A stretch of 11,625 nucleotides of DNA from CAYXVJ01 sp964558445 (GTDB lineage: Bacteria > Bacillota > Clostridia > Saccharofermentanales > Fastidiosipilaceae). The first letter of the stretch is position 1; each line of letters opens with the position of its first letter. The stretch is taken from NCBI GenBank assembly GCA_964558445.1, contig CAZLEA010000048.1:1-11625 (forward strand), written 5' to 3'. Positions 6,083-11,625 of the stretch are shown here, one piece after another. A program made the translations under genes and the position numbers. Below the pieces are notes generated by a model. It made no database searches. It was given only the letters and a program-made list of their open reading frames with translations, and had not been told where the DNA came from.

Positions 6083-6106
6083 CTTACGATCGAGCACAAG
6101 AACCTA

Positions 6107-6142
6107 GAAGCCCCTAGCGGAGACAATTCCGCTAGGGGCTTC
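6107..6142. terminator. Hairpin between convergent genes, probable bidirectional terminator
   Basis: A perfect 15-bp stem, arms 6107-6121 and 6128-6142 with a 6-nt loop (GACAAT), lies 24 nt past the plus-strand stop and 35 nt past the minus-strand stop at 6178. The tails are only loosely T-rich on either side (ATTCTGAATTCT on plus, TAGGTTCTTG on minus). Termination in both directions is likely from position and stem strength, not from a classic T tract. Confidence 0.75.
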
Positions 6143-6177
6143 ATTCTGAATTCTCTTATGAGGTTTACTTGTCAGGT

Positions 6178-6648
6178 CTACTTGCCCTTACGCTTCTTCC
6201 CCAGTTTGGAAGCCGTATGCATAACATCGCGGACGACGGATGCACTGGCAACCGGTCGCTTCACGAAGCGTAGAAGAGCGGTCAGTACGGATGCCAATTC
6301 GTTGAAGATCGAACCGGCTGATACAGTTAGATCCGCAGCGGTCTCGCTGATCTGACTCACACTGGACATCAAGACCGGGAACTCGGTCACGATATCATCG
6401 GTCAGATCCACGACATTCCCCGTGATATCATTCACATGCTGTATAGTCTGAGGCAGACGCCCCACCGCATCCTTCAGGTCGGGGGTCACTTCATCAAGCA
6501 TCTTGTTCACTCGATTGACCGTACCGACCAACTTAGCGAAGACAATAGCTAATAGAATCAGCACCGCCGCTCCGGCCAAGGTAAGAATTCCTCGTCCGAG
6601 GGCATCCAGCTCAATCGTGATCGTATTGCTCAGTATCTGTACGGGCAT
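6178..6648 (-). CDS. ytxG: DUF948-family membrane-anchored protein (YtxG-like)
   Basis: A 156-residue protein with one membrane segment near residues 20-40 (ILTLAGAAVLILLAIVFAKL) followed by a long soluble helical region with regularly spaced hydrophobic residues, as in DUF948 proteins such as Bacillus YtxG. A basic tail (KLGKKRKGK) ends the chain. Molecular function is unknown for the family; members are described as general stress proteins. It follows the YtxH gene by 27 nt and has AGGAGG at 7-nt spacing before the ATG at 6648, so the two are co-transcribed. Pairing with YtxH is the known Bacillus arrangement and strengthens both calls. Confidence 0.85.
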   Translation of the reverse strand: MPVQILSNTITIELDALGRGILTLAGAAVLILLAIVFAKLVGTVNRVNKMLDEVTPDLKDAVGRLPQTIQHVNDITGNVVDLTDDIVTEFPVLMSSVSQISETAADLTVSAGSIFNELASVLTALLRFVKRPVASASVVRDVMHTASKLGKKRKGK

Positions 6649-6675
6649 AAACTTGCCTCCTCGCTAATCAGTGGC

Positions 6676-7164
6676 TTAATCCAAGGTGTCCTTCGCGTCT
6701 TCAACCGTGTCCAAGACATCTTCCTTGACTTCTTCTGCACCGTCCTTCACCGCACCCTTGACTTCCTTGGCCGTCTCCTTGATATCTTCGGCGACATCAC
6801 CTGCTCCGTCCTTGACCTTGTCCGCTACCTTGCGGGCATCACGACGGGCCTTGCGAGCGGACTCGCGAAGCTCTGCGGCCTTGTCCTTGGCTTCTTGTGC
6901 CTTGTCGACTACAGCGTCCTTCACATCATGAGCGACATCACGGACCTTCTCGGCGGTGTGGATGCTTGCATCCTTGACGGCCTTCGCGCCTTCGACCGAC
7001 TTATCGGCGATGATCTGTCTGGTCTCCTTACCCGATTGGGGGGCAAAGAGCAGGCCGGCAACCGCACCCGCGGTGAAACCCAAGAGGCAGGCTGTCGCTG
7101 TCGCCTTCTTCTTATCCCTGGCGTTCTGACCTGTAAATGCACCAATGATCTCTTGTACTAACAT
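6676..7164 (-). CDS. ytxH: YtxH-family membrane-anchored helical protein
   Basis: A 162-residue protein matching the YtxH domain: a hydrophobic glycine-rich segment (residues 23-41) running directly into the family signature APQSGKETR (41-49). After that, residues 50-162 are a highly charged Lys/Asp/Glu/Ala helix built from loosely repeated units such as VKDAV, AKDK, VKDGA and VEDAKD, similar in composition to LEA-type stress proteins. Such tails are thought to be extended helices; the function is not known. The ATG at 7164 has GAGGAGG at about 8-nt spacing. It is the first gene of the pair with YtxG. Confidence 0.9.
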   Translation of the reverse strand: MLVQEIIGAFTGQNARDKKKATATACLLGFTAGAVAGLLFAPQSGKETRQIIADKSVEGAKAVKDASIHTAEKVRDVAHDVKDAVVDKAQEAKDKAAELRESARKARRDARKVADKVKDGAGDVAEDIKETAKEVKGAVKDGAEEVKEDVLDTVEDAKDTLD

Positions 7165-7200
7165 GTTTCAGTCCTCCTCATTTGTTAAACTGCTTTGTTT

Positions 7201-7287
7201 CTATGCTGTAGCATAGCATGTATCTATTTTACCTGTTGTACCTCAGGTATCTTTATTAAGATTATCTTTATTTTGCTTCTATTTCAA
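7201..7287 (-). promoter_or_regulatory. Promoter and leader repeats of ytxH-ytxG
   Basis: On the minus strand, -35 TTGAAA (7282-7287) and -10 TAATCT (7259-7264) are 17 nt apart. The predicted start near 7252 leaves a leader of about 88 nt. Just after the start is TACCT-C-AGGTA (7239-7249), an 11-bp palindrome with another TACCT at 7230-7234. Further down is a 7-bp-arm inverted repeat (7201-7216). Either could be a regulator site or an RNA stem. I see no clear sigma-B type promoter. Confidence 0.5.
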
Positions 7288-7298
7288 CACTTTGATAA

Positions 7299-7613
7299 TC
7301 AAACTATCCAGATTGCTACCAGAAGCGCAATGCTGATGATAAGTCCTATCTGTAAGAGAATACGAAACCGCATGATCTTCGTCTTGTGCCTGTAGTACTG
7401 TGCGGCTAGATACGCACCGAAGCCGCCGCCAAACATAGCGAGTAGTAGCAGAGTCCGCTCGGAGATGCGCCGCTTGTGCTTCCTCGCCCTGCTCTTATCT
7501 AGACCATAGATCAGGAACGCCAGACCATTTATAACTAACCAAAAAATCAAAATGAGCACCCGAACAGATCGGATGCCCACTTCATTCATCAATTGTGAAC
7601 CGGTTTCGCTCAC
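7299..7613 (-). CDS. DUF1294 small membrane protein
   Basis: A 104-residue protein with family features of DUF1294: a first membrane helix ending in FLIYGLDKSRAR, the segment RISERTLLLLAMFGGGFGAYLAAQYYRHKT, and a final hydrophobic helix. Function is unknown. The frame opens with GTG at 7613 that overlaps the upstream oxidoreductase stop by 4 nt (GTGA), which suggests translational coupling. An ATG at 7589 would remove 8 residues, but neither start has a strong ribosome binding site. It is the last gene of the sugar-enzyme operon, though its presence there may be coincidental. Confidence 0.85.
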   Translation of the reverse strand: MSETGSQLMNEVGIRSVRVLILIFWLVINGLAFLIYGLDKSRARKHKRRISERTLLLLAMFGGGFGAYLAAQYYRHKTKIMRFRILLQIGLIISIALLVAIWIV

Positions 7614-8623
7614 AGTCGTTCCGCCAACGCGGGGCGACCGCAGCTCTCATAGATGTCGAAGACCAAACCCATCGTGGAACGGACTTCAGGGACGCCGATC
7701 GGCGCGGGCCTGTCCTCATCCAACGCCTTGTAGAACTCCTCGATGCAAGTAGCGTGTCCCTGCCCCCAATAGCTCTTGAATTCGCTATCTGCAGGAAGCT
7801 TGCAATCGATTCGTTCTATGTTCCCGTCGTTCCAATAGATGTTGAGATCGTCGCCATCCAGAACAACACGTGCTTCGGTGCAATCGAGTTCCAGAGAGAT
7901 TGGCGCATTTGTGCTGTATGCGTTCGTAGCGAAGAACAGCGCGCGTACCTCGCCATATCGGATGTACGCTTCCAACGTATCTTCGACTTCGATGCAGTGC
8001 TCCAGCGTATGGTTATGCATCGATGCGTGTACAGCGCTTACCTCACGGTCGATCATCATGTTCATCAGATCGAGCGTATGAATCGCCTGATTGATCAGCA
8101 CACCACCGCCCTCGAGCGCCCACGTACCGTGCCACTCGTCCGCATAATATGCCTCATCACGAAACCAGTAGACCTGGGCTCTCGCACCGCGCACCGAGCC
8201 GAAATCACCGGCACGAAGCCTACCAAGAGCCTGTGTTACATTACCGTTATAGCGGTTCTGGAAACAAACACCGAGCGGCACCAAGCCGGAGGCAGCCTCC
8301 AGGAGTTTCCACTGCGAGCGATTCATCGCCGGCGGCTTCTCCGTGAAGACAGCGACACCCAGCTCTGCTGCTTCCAAACTCATTTGTGCATGCAAGTAGT
8401 GCGGTGTACAGAGATGCACGACGTCCGGTTTCTCTTCTGTAAGCATCTCGCCATAATCGGCGTACGCCTTGGCGGAGAATTGCTTCGCCATCTCTTCGGC
8501 ACGCTCGGGCTTGATATCTACCGTTGCTACCACTTCCACCGCCTCCAGCCGTCTCAAACAAACGGCATGGAGTGCGGCGATACTTCCACAGCCTACGATG
8601 GCTACACGGAAGGTCTTCGTCAT
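7610..8623 (-). CDS. Gfo/Idh/MocA-family NAD(P)-dependent oxidoreductase (second copy)
   Basis: A 337-residue enzyme predicted to oxidise or reduce a hydroxyl/keto group on a sugar, inositol or glycoside. The N-terminal Rossmann fold carries the dinucleotide motif GCGSIA (11-16). The EKP motif at 95-97 supplies the family's catalytic lysine (K96), and the substrate domain has EGGGVLINQAIHTLDLM with H182 and D185 in the usual catalytic positions. Length is typical. The ATG at 8623 lies 15 nt after the upstream oxidoreductase stop, with AGGGG as ribosome binding site. It is only moderately similar to its neighbour, so the two are probably distinct activities rather than a recent duplication. 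Substrate cannot be deduced. Confidence 0.9.
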   Translation of the reverse strand: MTKTFRVAIVGCGSIAALHAVCLRRLEAVEVVATVDIKPERAEEMAKQFSAKAYADYGEMLTEEKPDVVHLCTPHYLHAQMSLEAAELGVAVFTEKPPAMNRSQWKLLEAASGLVPLGVCFQNRYNGNVTQALGRLRAGDFGSVRGARAQVYWFRDEAYYADEWHGTWALEGGGVLINQAIHTLDLMNMMIDREVSAVHASMHNHTLEHCIEVEDTLEAYIRYGEVRALFFATNAYSTNAPISLELDCTEARVVLDGDDLNIYWNDGNIERIDCKLPADSEFKSYWGQGHATCIEEFYKALDEDRPAPIGVPEVRSTMGLVFDIYESCGRPALAERL

Positions 8624-8638
8624 GGTCTAGTTCCCCTC

Positions 8639-9808
8639 TTATCTATTGCTGCCATAGGTACCGTCTACATCGGCAACCTTGTCTTCGACATCCTTCAATC
8701 TGGATGTGGCACGCAACTCGTTTAGCTTCTCTAGGAAGAGATCTTCATCGATCGGCAGACTGACTATGTCACCGAGCCAATCGGATAAGTGCATCGCATT
8801 GGAGAGCATCAAGCCGTTGATGCCTTCGTAGCCTTCTGCAATCAAGGGATCGTTATGGAGGATATGCGCGGCAAAGGCATTGAGAACACCAACATGCTGC
8901 GGATTCTCTCCGGAGGTATCGACAACGATCTGCTCCACCGGCGGCGTCGCAAACACGTTCTGATGCTCACGGCTGCTCCACTCGCGCTCACCGACCTCAA
9001 GCTTATCCAAGGTCAGCTTACCGTTCTCGGCCACGAGACGTCCGCCATCGAGTTGAATCTCGAAGCGGTTGGTTCCGGGCGCATCGCCCGTCGAGGTAAT
9101 AAATGTACCGGTTGCGCCGTTCTCAAACTCGAGGTAGGCGGTCACATCGTCTTCGACTTCGATATCGTGCCACTTACCGATATGTGTAAAGGCGCGAACG
9201 CGTACGGGCATGCCGCAGATCCACTGCATCAAGTCGAGGTTATGCGGACACTGGTTCAAGAGGACGCCGCCGCCCTCGCCTGCCCATGTGGCACGCCAGG
9301 CGCCGGAATCGTAGTAGGACTGCGGGCGATACCAGTCTGTAATCAGCCAATTGACGCGCTTGATCTCGCCAAGCTCACCGCTGTGTACGAGGTCATACAT
9401 ACGACGATAGAGCGGGTTTGTACGCTGGTTGAACATCATCGCGAAGACCTTGTCTTGCTTCTTCGCAAATTCGTTTAGCTCACGAACAGCCTTGGTGTAG
9501 ACGCCGGCCGGCTTCTCGACCATGACGTGCTTGCCGTGCTCTAGGGCCTCAATTGCATAGCGAGGGTGATCGTAGTGAGGGACAGCGATCAAGACGGCTT
9601 CACAGTCGTCGTTCTTGATCAGCTCCGAGCCGTCCGCATAGATTCTGACGGACTCATCCAGATTCGCCTTCGCCCACTCTTGACGCTCTTCCTTCACATC
9701 TGCTATCGCAACCAGTTCGAGCTCAGGAGTCAAACCGCGTTGGATCATCGAGATATGACCCGTACCCATGTTACCGATGCCGATAATGCCTAACTTAACC
9801 TTCTTCAT
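8639..9808 (-). CDS. Gfo/Idh/MocA-family NAD(P)-dependent oxidoreductase (first copy)
   Basis: A 389-residue dehydrogenase, about 50 residues longer than its neighbour mainly through a C-terminal extension. Visible landmarks are the dinucleotide motif GIGNMG (10-15), EKP at 98-100 with catalytic K99, the segment TDWYRPQSYYDSGAWRATW (157-175), and GEGGGVLLNQCPHNLDLMQW with H189 and D192. This form is common among enzymes acting on glycosides and sugars, for example 3-keto-sugar forming dehydrogenases; that specificity is only suggested. The ATG at 9808 follows GGGAGA at about 9 nt, and the gene starts 21 nt after the epimerase stop. Confidence 0.92.
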   Translation of the reverse strand: MKKVKLGIIGIGNMGTGHISMIQRGLTPELELVAIADVKEERQEWAKANLDESVRIYADGSELIKNDDCEAVLIAVPHYDHPRYAIEALEHGKHVMVEKPAGVYTKAVRELNEFAKKQDKVFAMMFNQRTNPLYRRMYDLVHSGELGEIKRVNWLITDWYRPQSYYDSGAWRATWAGEGGGVLLNQCPHNLDLMQWICGMPVRVRAFTHIGKWHDIEVEDDVTAYLEFENGATGTFITSTGDAPGTNRFEIQLDGGRLVAENGKLTLDKLEVGEREWSSREHQNVFATPPVEQIVVDTSGENPQHVGVLNAFAAHILHNDPLIAEGYEGINGLMLSNAMHLSDWLGDIVSLPIDEDLFLEKLNELRATSRLKDVEDKVADVDGTYGSNR

Positions 9809-9829
9809 AATATATAGTCTCCCAAAATA

Positions 9830-10585
9830 TTAATATCCGAGTGTTCTGAGATAGTCGCGACTCTGCTTCAATGCATCAAACGGGCTACCGATCGTGGTAT
9901 CCTGCTCAACCAGCAGGTGCTTCGTCGTACCCAGTTCTTCAAGCTTCTTCAAGATTGCGGGGAAGTTCATGTTACCCTCGCCGATTGCGGCGTACTGAGA
10001 TTCAAGACCGATTACCTGCATATCCTTCAGATGGACACAATCGATACGATCCTTCAAGATATCCAGCCATTCTACGACATCACAGCCTGCTGCCTGCAGC
10101 CAGTAGGTGTCGACCGTGATACCCATGAGCTCGGGCTCCATGCCTTCGAGCAGGATCTCCATCAAGGTGCGCCCATCGATCTTGGAGAATTCGAAATGAT
10201 GGTTATGGTACATGAACTTCATGCCTGCATCGCGCATCTTGGTCGCCGCCTCGCGGAAGTCTTCAGCGAAGTACTTAAGCCAATGCGCATGGCGATACTT
10301 GTCCGGCATGCCGCCCAAGCCGATGTATTCCGAACCGTAGATCTTGTGCTCCTCGATCAACTTATCGGTATCGTTTAGGATACGATCCGGCGGATTATGC
10401 GTGATGACGATAGGCAGACCTGCTTCATCGCACAGTGAGCGAAGCAGATGCGGATCCATCGGCGGGATACCGCTCACTTGAACCGTCTCGTAACCCATCT
10501 CGGCTACCTGCTTCAAGCTTCTCCTGATATCTTGCTCAGTCTGCAAATAGTTTCTGAGCGTGTACAGTTGTGCACCTAGTTTCAT
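9830..10585 (-). CDS. Sugar phosphate isomerase/epimerase-like TIM-barrel protein
   Basis: A 251-residue xylose-isomerase-like TIM barrel, probably metal dependent and acting on a keto or phosphorylated sugar. The start is MKLGAQLYTLR at 10585, preceded by GAGGAGG at 5-6 nt; an in-frame ATG at 10648 would add 21 residues encoded by the inverted repeat and leader, so it is rejected. Candidate metal or active-site residues follow the family pattern: YHNHHFEF (126-133), D159 in ITVDTYW, HLKD (185-188), and E227 in LLVEQD. This subgroup often sits beside Gfo/Idh/MocA dehydrogenases, as here. It is the first gene of a four-gene operon. Epimerase, isomerase, dehydratase or beta-elimination roles are all possible in this fold. 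Confidence 0.9.
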   Translation of the reverse strand: MKLGAQLYTLRNYLQTEQDIRRSLKQVAEMGYETVQVSGIPPMDPHLLRSLCDEAGLPIVITHNPPDRILNDTDKLIEEHKIYGSEYIGLGGMPDKYRHAHWLKYFAEDFREAATKMRDAGMKFMYHNHHFEFSKIDGRTLMEILLEGMEPELMGITVDTYWLQAAGCDVVEWLDILKDRIDCVHLKDMQVIGLESQYAAIGEGNMNFPAILKKLEELGTTKHLLVEQDTTIGSPFDALKQSRDYLRTLGY

Positions 10586-10620
10586 AGTGTCCTCCTCAAT
10601 TCTCCGAGACAATATAAATA

Positions 10621-10666
10621 AGCTTGTTTCTACTAGAAACAAGCTCAAGCTGTCTACATTCTATCA
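10621..10666 (-). promoter_or_regulatory. Extended -10 promoter with 25-bp inverted repeat
   Basis: On the minus strand TGATAGAAT (10658-10666) is an extended -10 element (TGnTATAAT type); the only -35 match, TTGCCC, is 19 nt away. Predicted start is near 10651. A near-perfect palindrome with 12-bp arms around one central base (10621-10645) covers about +7 to +31. It is followed on the minus strand by T-rich TATTTATATTG, so it could instead end transcription from the glycosyltransferase gene upstream. Because too little room remains for a promoter between it and the ATG at 10585, an operator or attenuator for the sugar operon is favoured. Confidence 0.5.
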
Positions 10667-10715
10667 TTTATCGTCTACAAAAGGGCAAGAGGACACAAAG
10701 AATCGCACATGATTT

Positions 10716-11625
10716 CTATGGATTTAACACGGAACGATACGCTTCATACAATTGATAACCAATCTTGTCGATCGAGCGTTTCCGGACCTCCTCGTACGCC
10801 CTGATCACAGTCGACGGAGCCGTCTGATCCAGAATTCCCAGAAGTTTACGATCGAATTGCTCATCGCTTATCGCCTTGTAGAGGCTCACGCCATCTTCAT
10901 ACTCACTATAGATCGGGATGTCTCGAATCAAGACGGGGACCTGCATCGCCATGGCTTCCAAGAGGACGATTCCCTCCGTCTCCTCCTTGGTCATAAACAA
11001 GAAACAATCTGCCGCCGCGTAGGCATCGCGAAGCTCTCCTGCATCGATGTAGCCCGGAAACGAAATGTTTGGTGTCCTATTTTTCATCGCCTGTGTCACG
11101 TCACGCGTCAAGACGGATGATGGCGAATAGCCAAACCAGATGAAGCGCACATCCTTATGTCTCTTGGCGAGGCGGATGAAGTCTACAATGCCTTTTCGCT
11201 CTATGAAATGACCGACAGATACGACAAGCTTCTCTTCGCCGGATACGCCCCATCGCTCCCGGAATCCCTTGGCGTCCGCATGCGAACGGTCGAACACACT
11301 CAGGTCTATGCCGTTCGAGATAGCGAGAATCGGTCGATCCAAGCGATAAGTCTGTAGGATCTCCTTGGCATAGGGTGTGGGTGTAATAACGAGATCTCCC
11401 AAACGATAACAGGCCTTGAGCCAGCGTTTGAACAGCGGCGCTGCAAGGTTTGATCCGCGAAACGAATTACGGAAATCTTCCTCGGTGGAGTGCGCATGAT
11501 AGACCACCTTCATCCCCTTGTGCTTGGCCCGCTTAGCCAGCAGATATGAACTTGGGAACCAATCGTTTACATGGAGGATGTCAGCCGTTGGATCAAATTC
11601 GGTAACTACGTCCAGAGGCTGATCC
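10716..11625 (-). CDS. Glycosyltransferase family 4, CpoA-like glycolipid synthase, partial (5' end outside window)
   Basis: The C-terminal 302 residues of a GT-B-fold retaining glycosyltransferase. The frame stays open past the internal ATG at 11513 to the window edge (ADILHVNDWFPSSYLLAKR), so that ATG is not the start; perhaps 30-40 N-terminal residues are missing. The run HAHSTEEDFRNSF, followed by GSNLAAPLFKRWL, is typical of enzymes adding a second hexose to monoglucosyl-diacylglycerol, such as streptococcal CpoA. Other landmarks are SNGIDLSVF at the domain junction, GHFIERKG, and the EX7E motif in KEETEGIVLLEAMA, which binds the nucleotide sugar. It probably acts at the inner membrane face. 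Exact donor and acceptor sugars are not determinable. Stop codon TAG at 10716-10718. Confidence 0.9.
   Translation of the reverse strand, partial: DQPLDVVTEFDPTADILHVNDWFPSSYLLAKRAKHKGMKVVYHAHSTEEDFRNSFRGSNLAAPLFKRWLKACYRLGDLVITPTPYAKEILQTYRLDRPILAISNGIDLSVFDRSHADAKGFRERWGVSGEEKLVVSVGHFIERKGIVDFIRLAKRHKDVRFIWFGYSPSSVLTRDVTQAMKNRTPNISFPGYIDAGELRDAYAAADCFLFMTKEETEGIVLLEAMAMQVPVLIRDIPIYSEYEDGVSLYKAISDEQFDRKLLGILDQTAPSTVIRAYEEVRKRSIDKIGYQLYEAYRSVLNP

Noticed and set aside
6107..6142. Small RNA gene at the convergent hairpin
   Set aside because: Position between two convergent stop codons is fully explained by a shared terminator, and no promoter is seen next to it.
7595..8725. Plus-strand open frame of 376 codons
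   Set aside because: It lies antisense to a clear Gfo/Idh/MocA dehydrogenase with intact motifs, has no recognisable domain and no ribosome binding site. GC-biased third positions explain the openness.

Overview
The window looks like a chromosomal contig from a Bacillota (Firmicutes), most likely a clostridial lineage. The support is an initiator tRNA with encoded CCA, strong AGGAGG-type ribosome binding sites, sigma-A-like promoters, a YclNOPQ/FatBCD-type siderophore importer, a YtxH/YtxG pair and a CpoA-like glycolipid glycosyltransferase. Genus cannot be read from the sequence. A run of exactly 100 N (4177-4276) marks a scaffold gap, so this is a draft or metagenome assembly. All genes but one are on the minus strand, so the text below follows them from high to low coordinates.

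Right end (11625 to 7299): the C-terminal 302 residues of a glycosyltransferase family 4 enzyme that probably elongates membrane glycolipids. Next comes a tight operon of a TIM-barrel sugar isomerase/epimerase, two Gfo/Idh/MocA NAD(P)-dependent oxidoreductases and a small DUF1294 membrane protein. An extended -10 promoter and a 25-bp inverted repeat precede it. The three enzymes fit oxidative handling of a sugar, glycoside or inositol, but the substrate is not evident.

Middle (7287 to 4777): a ytxH-ytxG pair of membrane-anchored helical stress-type proteins with its own promoter; convergent to it, the only plus-strand gene, a GlsB/YeaQ-family three-helix membrane protein. A 15-bp-stem hairpin separates them. 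Then a lipoprotein with a long coiled coil and a probable OB-fold-like C-terminal domain, closed by an intrinsic terminator.

Left part (4776 to 842): a 300-bp regulatory region with a Fur-box-like repeat, a promoter and two operator-like palindromes, then a four-gene ferric-siderophore importer: binding lipoprotein (interrupted by the gap), two FecCD permeases and an ATPase. Permease and ATPase genes overlap by 1 and 4 nt. The start region of the first permease lies in a perfect 8-bp-stem hairpin.

Left end (841 to 1): an initiator tRNA(fMet) gene with a consensus promoter whose -35 box overlaps the ATPase stop codon, and a strong terminator. The tRNA carries an extra base in its T stem. Last is a separate gene for an extremely acidic lipoprotein with a 33-residue-spaced PRPTEQIDD repeat, running off the window. 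I found no CRISPR array, insertion sequence, phage gene or obvious defence system. The least explained items are the acidic lipoprotein, the bulged initiator tRNA and its arrangement with the importer operon, and the coiled-coil lipoprotein.
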